64,000 nt of DNA. Origin: Ga0077555 sp963761475 (GTDB lineage Bacteria > Pseudomonadota > Alphaproteobacteria > Rhizobiales > Hyphomicrobiaceae). Every line of letters starts with the position of its first letter. Position 1 is the first letter of the stretch. The stretch covers positions 186,001 to 250,000 of the forward strand of contig CAVXGT010000014.1 of NCBI GenBank assembly GCA_963761475.1, read 5' to 3'. Positions 1 through 13,569 of this stretch are shown piece after piece. The notes under the pieces were generated by a model. It was given only the letters and a program-made list of their open reading frames with translations. It made no database searches and was not told the origin of the DNA. Made by a program: the position numbers and the translations under genes.

Positions 1-20
1 GTCGTAACGTGGTGTTTCAT
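1..20 (-). CDS. start of the next gene of the molybdenum hydroxylase cluster (partial)
   Basis: An ATG on the minus strand at 20-18 lies 2 nt past the stop of the FAD-subunit gene and has a GAAAGG-type ribosome site before it. Only six codons (MKHHVT) are inside the window. From the usual gene order in this enzyme family it would be the small [2Fe-2S] subunit, but nothing in the six codons can prove this. Confidence 0.3.
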
Positions 21-22
21 GG

Positions 23-885
23 TCACGCCTTTCTTGCGCGCTCGAGCGCGATCAGCGCTGTCCTCTTGGCGAGCACGCCAGCCACCTCCGTCCGGAACTC
101 GATCGTTCCGCGCTTGTCGTCGATCGGCTTGCAGGCAGCGCGGCAGGCCGCAGCCAGCCTTCTCGAGAGCCGCATCGTCCACTTTCGTGCCGATGAGGGC
201 CTTGGCGGCGTCCTCGACCAGCAGCGGACGAGCGGCCACCGCGCCGAGACTGACGCGAGCGGCCGTGCACGTGCCCGAGCCGTCGAGCGTGAGGCTCACG
301 CCGCAGCCGACCACGGCAATGTCCATCTCGGTGCGCGGAATGAACCGCAGATAGGCGTCACCGGACTTCGCTGCCGCGCTTCGGCAGCAGGAACGAGGCG
401 ATGATCTCACCCTTTTGCAGCGCTAGTTTGCGCGGCGCCAGCATGATGTCCTCGACCTTGAGTTCGCGCCGTCCGCTGGGACCGACGACGGACGCCACGG
501 CGCTCGCTGCGATCATGGCAGGCACGCTGTCGGCTGCCGGCGATCCGTTGCACAGGTTGCCGCCAAGCGAGGCCCGGCCCTGCACCTGCGTCGAGCCGAT
601 CAGGTTCGCGGCTTCGACCACGCCGGGCCAAGCTTTCTTCAGAGCCGCATGCTCCTTCAGCTCGGCACCCGTGACCGCGGCTCCGATGCGGAAGCCACCG
701 GCCTCCTCTTTGATCGTGCGGGTCTCTGAAATCCGTTTGATGTCCACGACCAGCGCCGGGGAAAGAACGTCCGAGCGGATCTGTACGAGAAGATCGGTGC
801 CGCCCGCCAGAACGCGCGCATCGCCGCTCTCCGCCGCGAGGAGCTTAGCGGCTGCCTCGAGCGTATCCGGTGACTCATATCGCAT
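23..885 (-). pseudogene. FAD-binding (CoxM-like) subunit of a xanthine/CO dehydrogenase family enzyme, frameshifted twice
   Basis: This is the middle subunit of a molybdenum hydroxylase (CoxM/XdhB type), which passes electrons from the Mo subunit through FAD. Codons 1-170 carry the FAD-binding motifs AGGTDL (27-32) and GGNLCNGSPAAD (108-119). The frame then hits TGA near 358. Removing one base from the GG at plus-strand 374/375 restores PKRAAKSGDAYLRFIPR, the expected family continuation. A second extra base at 154/155 must be removed to reach EKAAAACRAACKPIDDKRG and the natural stop at 23-25. Corrected length is 286 residues, normal for the family. Start ATG at 885 has AGAGGC upstream. Either the gene is a real pseudogene or the consensus has two G/C-run errors. 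Confidence 0.8.
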
Positions 886-1714
886 GCGTGATTGCCTCTT
901 GCGTTGGTTCGCTGAGTAAACTGGGTTGAAAGGGATACGCCATAGGATTGCATAGCTTGATGCCGCCGCCAACCCGTTCGCACAAGTCTCGTGTGGCGGA
1001 CTTCGGGCCCTGCCTCCCCGCCGGCCTCGCCGAACGATTTCAGTTGGCCCCCTTTTGTGCGACAGCCGCCCCGCCCCAAAGCAGTGATGCTGTTATTGCG
1101 CGATCGCATTTCACCATTCCGAGGCGGGCTGGATCGTCATTTCCATCGCCAGCAATCAGGTCGACAGCCGCGACGGTTGCGACAAAATTGCTCCGACGGA
1201 ACATTGACGCATTCTGCCGCTCGCAACGCCAATGGCAAAGGCAGGACAGGCATGGGGGGCTTCGCCGGCCGTGCTCAGTGGAGTAGCCGGCGACATAGCC
1301 CAAACCGCTGGCTGGCTTGCGTCGCGGGCAGCACATCAAAAAATGCAGTTCGCGAACAAAAGCTTGCGTGGAAGTCGATATGGCGCTGCTACGCCGCCAC
1401 CCCGCATGATCGAAGGCTTTGGCAGCCCTCCGAACGTCCCCGGCTCGGCGCGGGCGCATCATGAACTGTGCCGCCTCCCATGTATTCAGGTACCGCTCGA
1501 GAGATCCAGCGTCACGAAAGCGATGAAAATCGGTTGAATTGGGGGTGCAACAATGAAGTCCCGCCATTAACCAACAAGTAGTGCAGCAATGAAATGAGTG
1601 ATACGAAATGAGAGGTGTGATTCTGAAGCTGAACGGCCTGCGATTCCAGTGGGCATCGACGACAGTATCTCCAGGTTGTCATTGCACGAGGCAGGTTCCT
1701 AGAGGCTTAGAGAC
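886..1714. other. region without a supportable gene
   Basis: About 830 bp between the minus-strand FAD-subunit gene and the plus-strand oxidoreductase. Open frames exist on both strands (for example minus 1040-1567), but none shows a recognisable domain, a good ribosome site or a family-like composition. It must contain the divergent promoters of the two flanking genes. No tRNA, repeat array or insertion-sequence end was recognised. Confidence 0.5.
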
Positions 1715-2686
1715 GTGACGAAAAAGGTGGCAGTCATTGGCGCAGGTGTCGCGGGGTTGACCTGCGCGCGTGTGCTGCGGCGAGCCGGCTGTTTTGTCGA
1801 AGTTTTCGAGCAGGACCGGATTATCGGCGGTCGCATGGCCACCACACGCCTCGGTCTGGTCCCGTTCGACCATGGCGCCCAGTACATCACTGCACGCTCC
1901 GAGAAATTCAAGGCCTACGTCAACGAGTTGACCGGGACGGCCTACGCCGCGCCTTGGCAACCCAAGAATTCATCGGGCGAAAATGCCAGCCAGCTCGCCG
2001 AATGGTTCGTCGGCACCCCGGGCATGAGTTCGATCGTTCGCCCGCTGGCCGAAGGCGTTCGCCTTCACAACGACCGCCGCGTCCATACCATTCGCCGCCT
2101 CGAAAAGGGATGGTATCTTTGGTTCGAGGATGAAGATCGCGTCGGGCCGTTCCACGCCGTTGCAGTGGCAACGCCAGCGCCTGATGCACTTCTCCTCCTC
2201 GGTCGCTATGAGGATATCGCCCACTCCATCGAAGGCGTGCGCATCTCCCCGTGCTGGGCGGTGATGGTCCGCCTCGATGAGCGCATTTTCCCCGTCCAGG
2301 ACGTCTTTTCCGATATGTCTGACGTCGTTCGCTGGGTTTCCCGGAACAATGCCAAGCCAGGCAGGCCCGCCCGCGGCGACCACATAGTCATTCATGCCTC
2401 GCCTGGCTGGAGCCGCGAGACCCTCGATGTCGAGCCGGAGGTCGTGGCTAGCGAGCTGTGGAACGAGGTATCGAACCTCCTCAATCTCCCGCCCGTCCGG
2501 CCCGCGCAACTATCGGCCCATCTCTGGCGCCACGGCCTGGTCGAAGAGCCTCTGGGCGAGACCTTTGTCTTCTCATCCGACCATCTGGTCGGCGTCGCCG
2601 GCGACTGGTGCCGTGGCCGCCTCGCCGAGCATGCCTATGACAGTGGCCACGGCCTCGGTCGGGCCATCCTCGCAGCCTTCGACTAG
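1715..2686 (+). CDS. renalase-like FAD/NAD(P)-dependent oxidoreductase
   Basis: A 323-residue flavoprotein. The N-terminal Rossmann dinucleotide site VIGAGVAGLTCARVL (about 7-21) is followed by the acidic ribose-binding residue in EVFEQD and a GGRMATTR motif, as in renalase-like and amine-oxidase-like flavoproteins. The C-terminal GVAGDWCRG segment is the usual second FAD contact. The start is GTG at 1715, preceded by AGAGG at 1701-1705. It stands alone, convergent with the M23 peptidase gene. Substrate cannot be inferred; the family includes NAD(P)H-isomer oxidases and carotenoid-type oxidoreductases. Confidence 0.8.
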   Translation: MTKKVAVIGAGVAGLTCARVLRRAGCFVEVFEQDRIIGGRMATTRLGLVPFDHGAQYITARSEKFKAYVNELTGTAYAAPWQPKNSSGENASQLAEWFVGTPGMSSIVRPLAEGVRLHNDRRVHTIRRLEKGWYLWFEDEDRVGPFHAVAVATPAPDALLLLGRYEDIAHSIEGVRISPCWAVMVRLDERIFPVQDVFSDMSDVVRWVSRNNAKPGRPARGDHIVIHASPGWSRETLDVEPEVVASELWNEVSNLLNLPPVRPAQLSAHLWRHGLVEEPLGETFVFSSDHLVGVAGDWCRGRLAEHAYDSGHGLGRAILAAFD

Positions 2687-2760
2687 ATAAGGCGTCGGGT
2701 CTGCACGGGGACGCACGCTCGCATCCGCTGTAGACGCCAAGCCGCAATAAAACCCATGGT

Positions 2761-4812
2761 CTAGTTGTTGGCCTCGACCGTCCGCACGCTGACAGGCGGC
2801 CGTCGCATCAACGCATCGATACGCACCCGCTCGCGCTGGAACGAGGCCAATTGACGCCCGGACAGCCGCTTCTCGCGCGGCACCTGGATCGAAAGCGGGT
2901 CGACGAACCGGCCGTTGACCAGCACCTCGAAGTGCAGGTGCGGCCCCGACGAAAGGCCGGTTGAACCGATATAGCCGATCACTTGCCCCTGCCGCACGCG
3001 CATGCCCGCTTCCATACCGGCCGCAAAGCCGCGCATGTGTCCGTAGGCTGTGTGATAGCCGTTCGCATGCCGGATGCGGACGTAGTTTCCGTATTGGCCC
3101 CGATACTTCGCTTCTTCAATCGTACCGTGAGCGGCAGCCACGATCGGCGTTCCCGTGCGTCCCGCCCAGTCGATGCCCGAGTGCAGCTTGCGCTGGTTGA
3201 GCAAGGGGTGGCGCCGGAGACCGAAGCCAGAGGTCAGCCGCACGTCTTCACTGCGCACTGGCTTGCGAAGCAGGAAGCGCCGGGAATTGTTTCCGTTGGG
3301 ATCGAAGTAATCGACGCTCCCGTCCGGCGACCGGTACCGGTAGAATTTGTGCGTCGTCCCGCCGATGGTCACTGATGTCAGCAACAGCTCGCCCAACGCG
3401 CCGTCGGCACCCTTGTCAGCCTCTTTGAGGTCGAAGAACAGCTCCAGCGCATCGCTGCCACGCGCCTTGCGCCGGAAATCCGCCTCGTAGGCATGCAGCC
3501 GCAACAGCATCTCGATCGTGTCAGGCGGCACGCCTTGCGCCAGCGCCCCATAGTAGACGCTGGCATACCGGCTGATACCTTGGCTGCTTTTTGCCGACTC
3601 GCCCTTGGCACTGGGCATGCCGGTGGTCTTTTGCGTCGCCGAGGCGATGAACTCGCCAGCTTCGTTGCGCTCGACCGTCACTTTGTGCTCGCCGCGGGTG
3701 CCGAACACCGCGAACCGTGCAGGCTCCGTCGCGCCCGTGTCCGAAAGGGACGGTACCAGTGTCACCTCAACGGTATGGCCCGGGGTGACAGCCGCTTCTG
3801 GGAGCACGCCGTTGGCACTGTCGACCATCTCGCGCGCCTGCCACGCCGCGGCGCCAAGGCGAACCAGCACGTTCGTGAGCGTTTGGCCGCGTCCGATCTT
3901 CACGCGGACGACCTCGCCGGCGATGTCGTCGTCGACTTCGTCGCTCTCGCTACTGGTCTTGGTGAGCTGAGTGGTGTTCGGCGCGTTGATCTCGGCCAGA
4001 TTGCCCGGTGCGGCCGCCGTGAGCCCCTCAGGAGCAAAGCCTGGTCTGATCGGCGCGGCATTGAATTCGCTGGCGAGCGACCGAGCAACCAGCTCACTCA
4101 CCTCGCGCGCATCCATGGCCTGCCCGTCATCGGTGGGTAGAATGCTGCCCAGCAAATCGACGATCCGCAGCACAACCTCACCGCCTTCCGGCCCGGCAAC
4201 GCCGCTCTCGCCTGCCGCCTGCCCTTCACGGGCCGGACTCGCAAACAGCTTCAGTGGATTGAACCTGGGGATCGCGACCTTGGGGTCGGGCTCGACCGCC
4301 GCCAGCCGAATAAGCACGCGCGCGAACGGTTTGTTCTGCAAGTACTCGCGGTTGCCGCGTCTTTCTCGCATAGTGTCTTGTACGATGTAGCGCGTCGAAA
4401 CCGCGTCCATCGTCGTCTGCAGGCGCTCGGACTTCGGCACGCTCCAGTTCAGCCCGTCAATTGCCGCGCGCCGGAAAGACGTGCCGTCTCCGCCGCCGGG
4501 CAACGCTGTTCGCCGCAGGCTGGCCACCATGCGCGCAGGCGTTTGCGACAGGTCCAGCGAGCCGAAGATCACCGCGCCGATTGCGATGGCGCCAATCGCA
4601 GCAGCGAGGCATGTGCTGAAAAACCAGCGAAATCCGCCCCCGCGTCGCGCATCCGCTTGGTCGGCAACGAACAGGTCGGCCGCCGTGCGCCGTCGCCGCG
4701 CCGCATAGAGATGCGCGAGCCCGCGTGGCTGCCCCTGGCTCGGCGAGCGTCGCGGGCGCCCAACTGGCGCATGCCGACGCAGCTCGTCGGAGGTTACACC
4801 CGATATCGCCAA
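2761..4812 (-). CDS. membrane-anchored M23 family metallopeptidase
   Basis: A cell-wall hydrolase of the LytM/M23 type, expected to cut peptidoglycan cross-links in the periplasm. With the start used here it has 683 residues: a basic cytoplasmic tail of about 60, one membrane segment (63-86), a long periplasmic region, and a C-terminal peptidase domain with both zinc motifs, HSGID (H544) and HLH (625-627). The frame is open further upstream (to 5046). I chose the TTG at 4812 because GAGGGG lies 5 nt before it, whereas the in-frame ATG at 4902 has no good ribosome site. The zinc ligands are intact, so it should be an active enzyme rather than an EnvC-like activator. Confidence 0.82.
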   Translation of the reverse strand: MAISGVTSDELRRHAPVGRPRRSPSQGQPRGLAHLYAARRRRTAADLFVADQADARRGGGFRWFFSTCLAAAIGAIAIGAVIFGSLDLSQTPARMVASLRRTALPGGGDGTSFRRAAIDGLNWSVPKSERLQTTMDAVSTRYIVQDTMRERRGNREYLQNKPFARVLIRLAAVEPDPKVAIPRFNPLKLFASPAREGQAAGESGVAGPEGGEVVLRIVDLLGSILPTDDGQAMDAREVSELVARSLASEFNAAPIRPGFAPEGLTAAAPGNLAEINAPNTTQLTKTSSESDEVDDDIAGEVVRVKIGRGQTLTNVLVRLGAAAWQAREMVDSANGVLPEAAVTPGHTVEVTLVPSLSDTGATEPARFAVFGTRGEHKVTVERNEAGEFIASATQKTTGMPSAKGESAKSSQGISRYASVYYGALAQGVPPDTIEMLLRLHAYEADFRRKARGSDALELFFDLKEADKGADGALGELLLTSVTIGGTTHKFYRYRSPDGSVDYFDPNGNNSRRFLLRKPVRSEDVRLTSGFGLRRHPLLNQRKLHSGIDWAGRTGTPIVAAAHGTIEEAKYRGQYGNYVRIRHANGYHTAYGHMRGFAAGMEAGMRVRQGQVIGYIGSTGLSSGPHLHFEVLVNGRFVDPLSIQVPREKRLSGRQLASFQRERVRIDALMRRPPVSVRTVEANN

Positions 4813-5130
4813 GATATCCCCTCTTTCCCTTCCGCACCGAGCGATTGACCGAACCAGCGCCCATGCTCCCGCAGGCCCCTCGGCACCGAACGTAAGCGCC
4901 ATTTTCCGGCCGCTAACCACCTCAGTCAAACGCCATTGCACAGCTGTGAACGACTTTGCCTTACTCTGACACCCCGAAAAACCGCCCACGGGCCGGCTCG
5001 ACGGCCCTAGCATCGCCTCGAAGCCAGGACATCCCGACGTACCCACAACCCGGCCGCCATAAAGAGTCAGTCCGAATCAAGCGGTTGTGTGACACCGGGA
5101 CGAATGTGAAGCTTTTTTTGGAGATCGTTG

Positions 5131-5159
5131 TTGACAGGGCCGGGGTCCCAATCTATTAC
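5131..5159 (+). promoter_or_regulatory. rrn operon promoter
   Basis: TTGACA at 5131-5136 is separated by exactly 17 bp from TATTAC at 5154-5159, about 400 bp upstream of 16S. This is a near-consensus housekeeping sigma-factor promoter at the usual distance for an alphaproteobacterial rRNA operon. Confidence 0.8.
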
Positions 5160-5313
5160 AACACTCGTTCGGGCGGCGCTGCCGCAGCGAACCAACGGTT
5201 GACTAAATCACACCAACCCGGAAGGAACTTTCAGGGGTCTCCTCTGAAGGAATTCCTGTTTCGGTCGGCGCGGTCGCAAAACGATGCGCTGGGATGGATT
5301 TGTCGTTCGTTGT

Positions 5314-5328
5314 TGCGCTCTTTGACAA
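5314..5328 (+). promoter_or_regulatory. boxA antitermination element in the rrn leader
   Basis: TGCGCTCTTTGACAA matches the boxA core (TGCTCTTTGACA) at which Nus factors load to prevent early termination of rRNA transcription. It lies between the promoter and 16S. The rest of the 4813-5555 interval shows no gene. Confidence 0.7.
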
Positions 5329-5555
5329 GTTGATCGAAGGAAGGGAAACGCAGGCGGCGGAGTCCTGGCGGGTCTCGACAACGCGAAAGCGGAAATCGAG
5401 GCTAATCAAGAGACTCTGGCGATACTGTGTTTCTTAAGCCATCACCATGGCGTAAGTGTTGTCCGGGCAACTGGATGGCATGAGCGTCAAGTGTGAAGGT
5501 GCCCGTTACGCAGATCCTTGGAGATACCTCCAAGCCAGACCAGAATGAAACTCTT

Positions 5556-7047
<1,492 letters not shown>

Positions 7048-7195
7048 GAGTTTCGATCGGAAATGCTTCGGCAGATCCTCAAAACTCGCTTTGGAATAAA
7101 GAGGCTGGTGAAAGTCCACCAAGCCTCGCGCCTACAAACGCGGGACACCGCCGTCTTCGTTTCTCTTTCTTCATGTGACTGAAAGCCGCCCTCCA

Positions 7196-7272
7196 GGGCC
7201 TGTAGCTCAGTTGGTTAGAGCGCGCGCTTGATAAGCGTGAGGTCGGAAGTTCAAATCTTCCCAGGCCCACCA
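7196..7272 (+). tRNA. tRNA-Ile (GAT)
   Basis: A full cloverleaf of 77 nt with acceptor GGGCCTG, D-loop AGCTCAGTTGGTTAGAG, anticodon loop CTTGATAAG (GAT), T-arm GTTCAAATC and encoded CCA. It lies in the 16S-23S spacer, the standard place. Confidence 0.98.
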
Positions 7273-7342
7273 CGCTTCTCAAAGCTGACGCACTCACTGG
7301 AACCAATGCGCTGCTGATGCCCGCAAGGGCGTGCGCGAAACT

Positions 7343-7418
7343 GGGGCCATAGCTCAGTTGGGAGAGCGCCTGCTTTGCAAGCAGGAGGTCGTCGGTTCGA
7401 TCCCGTCTGGCTCCACCA
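7343..7418 (+). tRNA. tRNA-Ala (TGC)
   Basis: A 76-nt cloverleaf with acceptor GGGGCCA pairing TGGCTCC (one G-U), anticodon loop TTTGCAA (TGC), T-arm GGTTCGATCCC and encoded CCA. It is the second tRNA of the 16S-23S spacer. Confidence 0.98.
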
Positions 7419-7686
7419 TCGTGTTGTGAGCCTCGGATTGCAATCAGTCACGGAAGAGCAAACCAATCCGCTCGAGCCTAACGGCCAGCGGTGATCATCG
7501 ACATCGTAAAGAGGAGATACGCCTGGACGGGCCATCCATCGTGATGCCCGCGCCGCAAGGCAAGCACTGTAACCGCAGTGTGCCCAGGTTTATCTCGACT
7601 TCTGGTCTTTCTGAGTAATGCTCATCTTGCCGAGTAGTCATTCCGGAACATGCCCCTCCAACGGCATGCGTCGTGATGGTGAAATG

Positions 7687-7708
7687 ATGAGTATTGCTAA
7701 TGAGAGCA

Positions 7709-7714
<6 letters not shown>
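7687..7714 (+). ncRNA. 5' arm of the 23S pre-rRNA processing stem
   Basis: TGAGAGCAATCAAG at 7701-7714 is perfectly complementary to CTTGATTGCTCTCA at 10537-10550. Outside this, GATGAGTATTGCTAA pairs almost fully with TTAAGCAATGCTCATC at 10551-10566. Together they form a stem of about 28 bp bringing the two ends of 23S together, the expected RNase III processing substrate. Confidence 0.75.
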
Positions 7715-10536
<2,822 letters not shown>

Positions 10537-10544
<8 letters not shown>

Positions 10545-10566
10545 CTCTCATTAAGCAATGCTCATC
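10537..10566 (+). ncRNA. 3' arm of the 23S pre-rRNA processing stem
   Basis: This is the complementary partner of 7687-7714. The inner 14 bp are perfect; the outer part has a one-base bulge and one mismatch or G-U pair. Confidence 0.75.
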
Positions 10567-10616
10567 GTAGAGCCTGCCGAACAACGGAAGACCAGAAGTC
10601 TCTCACCTTTTCGCCG

Positions 10617-10732
10617 ACCTGGTGGCTATAGCGGGGTGGCTGCACCCGATCCCATTCCGAACTCGGCCGTGAAACGCCCCAGCGCCGATGGTACTTCGTC
10701 TCAAGACGCGGGAGAGTAGGTCGTTGCCAGGT
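10617..10732 (+). rRNA. rrf: 5S ribosomal RNA
   Basis: About 116 nt with terminal stem ACCTGGTGGC/GTTGCCAGGT and the conserved CCCGATCCCATTCCGAACTCG block. It closes the rrn operon. No tRNA-fMet follows before the next gene, unlike many Rhizobiales rrn operons. Confidence 0.95.
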
Positions 10733-10833
10733 CTGCCAAAAGGTGAGGGACATAGAGAAGGTTCGGCCGCGAAGCTGTACCGATCTAGTGAAGTCGAGAC
10801 ACATCTCCTCTAAGTCGATGATCAGTTCTCTCG

Positions 10834-10866
10834 AACGGCCCTTGCTGAGATCCAGCAGGGGCCGTT
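10834..10866 (+). terminator. probable rrn terminator
   Basis: AACGGCCCTTGCTG pairs with CAGCAGGGGCCGTT over 14 bp (one G-U) across a 4-nt loop, followed by a short TTTG. The T tract is weak, so termination may be only partly intrinsic. The interval 10733-11031 has no gene. Confidence 0.6.
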
Positions 10867-11031
10867 TGCCGTTCAGGGCCGAGGTTCTCTACATCCAGTT
10901 CGTCTCCCATTCCCTTGCGATCGAAGCGAGCAATCGGCGCCGGCGGTTCCATGCCGCACGCCGGCTCTGCCGTTTCCATAAATCCTGCTACCATGTCGGC
11001 AAGATTTAAAGTTCAGGCGCCGGGGTGACAC

Positions 11032-11544
11032 ATGGCAGGACGACGGCTCGCTTCAGATGACGTGACAAAAATCGTGGCTCACTTGGAAACCGCACAATCT
11101 CCACTTGAGATCCTCCAGCAGGTCGGCAGCCTCTGCTCGCCGGTGCTCGGCGCCAAGGGCTACACGATGTTCCGCTACCTTCACGCCTCCGGTGAAGTTG
11201 AGCGGATTCACTCGAGCGATCTCAAGGCCTATCCGGTCGGCGGCCGCAAGCGCACCGAGGACTACCCCCAAAGCCAGGCAATCCTGGCCAAAGGGCAAGT
11301 CTACATCGCCAGAGACGAGGCTGAAATTCGCCAAACCTATCGTGATGCAGATCTGATCGTCTCTATCGGCGTAACTTCCATCATGAATGTCCCTGTGCGG
11401 CTGCTAGGGAAAAACATCGGCGCCATCAATGTCTTGGGCGTCGCCGGCCAGTTCGAAACATCACACGCTGAAGACGGTCGCGTTCTCGCAGCGCTGATGT
11501 TGCCCGCAATCCTCGCCTGGGATGGTTGGAAAGGGCGCGGGTAA
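11032..11544 (+). CDS. GAF domain protein
   Basis: A 170-residue single-domain protein. Residues 15-165 look like a GAF sensor fold: an N-terminal helix (SPLEILQQVGSLC), a central hydrophobic core, and the typical GAF end with VPVRLLGKNIGAINVLG. It has no output domain. It overlaps the next gene by 1 nt (TAATG), so the two are probably translationally coupled. The ligand and role are unknown; GAF domains bind small molecules or respond to redox state. Confidence 0.7.
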   Translation: MAGRRLASDDVTKIVAHLETAQSPLEILQQVGSLCSPVLGAKGYTMFRYLHASGEVERIHSSDLKAYPVGGRKRTEDYPQSQAILAKGQVYIARDEAEIRQTYRDADLIVSIGVTSIMNVPVRLLGKNIGAINVLGVAGQFETSHAEDGRVLAALMLPAILAWDGWKGRG

Positions 11545-12641
11545 TGCCGCAAAACAACAACAGCGCAGCAGCACCCGGTGATGCGCATGTCTTCCGCCGG
11601 CTGGGTGATGCTTTTCCGCTCGATCAGTCAAGCCTGGCCGAATATTTGAGCGCAATCGGCTTGCCGCTGGATGAGCGCGTTCCAATTGCGCAGTTCGGCA
11701 CAGGCATGGCCAACATAAATTACCGCCTAAAAGCGGGCGGTCGGTGGCTCGTCCTGCGCCGCCCGCCCGATGGCGATCTGCCCCCCGGCGCACACGACAT
11801 GGCACGCGAGCATCGCATTTTGTCGCGCCTCTGGCAGGCCCTGCCGCTGGCACCGCAAAGCCTCCATCTCTGCCAGAACGAGACCGTAATAGGCGTGCCG
11901 TTTCAACTGATTGAGTACCGTCCCGGGCTCGTCATAAAGGGCGACGATGCCAGTCATTTTCGCGGCCGTCCCGATGTTGCAGCCGCGACCGGCGACATGC
12001 TCGTCGAGACCCTGGCCGCCATTCACTCCGTTGACCCCGAAGCTGTCGGCCTCGGGGATCTGGGTAAGCCCGCAGGCTTCATCGAGCGTGCCATCCGTGG
12101 TTGGTCCGGCCGCGCCCGGCGCCTCGAACTTCCGCCTCAAACGGTTCAGTTGTCGCAGGAGGTTGAAGCCTGGCTCGAGCGCCAGTCCTTCAAGACATCG
12201 CCCGCCACATTGCTGCACTCCGACTTCAAGCTCGACAACCTGATTGTCGACCCTCAAACTTTCGCACCACGCGCCATCGTCGATTGGGACATGGGAACGC
12301 GCGGCGAGCCACTGTTCGATCTCGCGACGCTTCTGAGCTACTGGGCCGAGGCCGGTGATCCCGCCTGCATGCATGACATGAAGCAGTTGCCCACGGCAGC
12401 GCCGGGTTTCCCGACTCGCTCCGAGGTGGTCGAAAAATATGCCCGCATCACCGGACGCGATGTCTCCGCTTACCCGGCTCTCCGCGTGCTGGCCATGTTC
12501 AAGTTAGCCGTCGTGCTTCTGCAACTCCACGCACTTTGGAAACGCGGAGCCGCCAAAGGCGACGACTACGCCGACATGCAGCGCATCGCCACCGAGTTGC
12601 TCCTATTCGCCCGCGAAGTTGCGACGGGCCGCGCCGACTAA
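11544..12641 (+). CDS. APH-family phosphotransferase (small-molecule kinase)
   Basis: A 366-residue aminoglycoside-phosphotransferase-fold protein. The catalytic loop HSDFKLDN lies near residue 225 (Asp as base, Asn for Mg) and the metal-binding DWD of IVDWDMGTRGEP near 249, in place of the protein-kinase DFG. The N-terminal lobe carries a nucleotide-binding strand ending in VLRRPPDG. Proteins of this subfamily often sit with acyl-CoA dehydrogenases or catabolic genes and are unlikely to be antibiotic resistance genes. The start ATG is the one overlapping the stop of the GAF gene. Confidence 0.75.
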   Translation: MPQNNNSAAAPGDAHVFRRLGDAFPLDQSSLAEYLSAIGLPLDERVPIAQFGTGMANINYRLKAGGRWLVLRRPPDGDLPPGAHDMAREHRILSRLWQALPLAPQSLHLCQNETVIGVPFQLIEYRPGLVIKGDDASHFRGRPDVAAATGDMLVETLAAIHSVDPEAVGLGDLGKPAGFIERAIRGWSGRARRLELPPQTVQLSQEVEAWLERQSFKTSPATLLHSDFKLDNLIVDPQTFAPRAIVDWDMGTRGEPLFDLATLLSYWAEAGDPACMHDMKQLPTAAPGFPTRSEVVEKYARITGRDVSAYPALRVLAMFKLAVVLLQLHALWKRGAAKGDDYADMQRIATELLLFAREVATGRAD

Positions 12642-12732
12642 ATCATCCCCGCGCCTTTACCTGGCCCCTGTCAGCCGGCCGGCTCCCCGCAGGGCGGCGG
12701 ACGTCGTATGGCGCCACCAACAACACACTGCC

Positions 12733-13569
12733 CTAATGCCCCCCGCTGCCGGCTGGAAAAGTGGGCGCCGGCCCGCTCGGTGCCACATCGAGACGCACGA
12801 CGGCGCCCGCGAGTTCAGGCTTCGGTGGTTCATACTCCATCATCACATGCGGATCATGTCCTGGAATGATGTGCCTGGCCGATGGCGCCAGCCGCTCCAG
12901 CGTGCGATAGGCATCGAGCATTTCGCCGATGTGGAAAGCGGTCGCAAATGGTCGGTTTTTCAGGAAGTTCTCGTAGTAGTGCGTGGCATCCGAGGCCAGC
13001 ACCACCCAACCCCTCTTGGTGTGCACGCGCGCCACTTGTAGGCCGTCGGCGTGCCCAGGCGCCGGATGCAACGTGATGCCCGGCGCAATCTCCACCATCC
13101 CCTCGTGCATTTCGACACGGCCCTTGAAGTTGAGCCGCACCATCCCGACCACGTCCTCGACGTGATAGCTGCGGCCAGGTTTCGGGTAGCGCATGTACTT
13201 GCCCGTCGCGTAGGCCATCTCGCGCGCCTGGATATGAAAGCGGGCCTTCGGGAACTTGTCCAGGTTCCCTGCGTGATCGTAATGCATGTGGCTCACGATG
13301 ACGTCGTTGACATCGCGGGCGTCGACGCCGACGAGCTTTAGGCTGTCGATCGGGCAGCGCAGGAACTCGCGCTTTCGCTGTTTGGCCATTTCGGCGGTGA
13401 ACCCGAGATCCATCACGATCGCGCCGGCCGGCCCCGTAATCACCCAAACGAAATAGTCCATCGCCATTGGCAGCTCATGGGGATCGCCGCCGATGAAATG
13501 ATCCCGCCGCCAGGCGTCTCTGCGGGCATATTTGATGGCGTGGATCTCGTACTCGGGCAGGCTGGCCAT
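12733..13569 (-). CDS. MBL-fold metallo-hydrolase, N-acyl-homoserine-lactonase-like
   Basis: A 278-residue metallo-beta-lactamase-fold enzyme. The metal site HMHYDH (H94, H96, D98, H99) is followed by HPAPGH, ASDATHYYEN and PGHDPHV, giving the full dinuclear zinc set of AttM/AiiA-like lactonases. The start at 13569 has GAGGAG 8 nt upstream. The frame stays open far upstream (to 15072), but that part lies antisense to a flavoprotein gene and is not coding. A lactonase role, on quorum signals or other lactones, is inferred from the fold only. It is divergent from the amine-dehydrogenase-like operon. Confidence 0.8.
   Translation of the reverse strand: MASLPEYEIHAIKYARRDAWRRDHFIGGDPHELPMAMDYFVWVITGPAGAIVMDLGFTAEMAKQRKREFLRCPIDSLKLVGVDARDVNDVIVSHMHYDHAGNLDKFPKARFHIQAREMAYATGKYMRYPKPGRSYHVEDVVGMVRLNFKGRVEMHEGMVEIAPGITLHPAPGHADGLQVARVHTKRGWVVLASDATHYYENFLKNRPFATAFHIGEMLDAYRTLERLAPSARHIIPGHDPHVMMEYEPPKPELAGAVVRLDVAPSGPAPTFPAGSGGH

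Noticed and set aside
1040..1567. 175-codon minus-strand frame in the gap before the renalase-like gene
   Set aside because: No domain, no good ribosome site, and overlapping open frames of similar length on the other strand.
11544..12641. Antibiotic (aminoglycoside) resistance gene
   Set aside because: The fold is APH-like but the sequence and context fit the broad family of housekeeping small-molecule kinases, and there is no mobile-element context.
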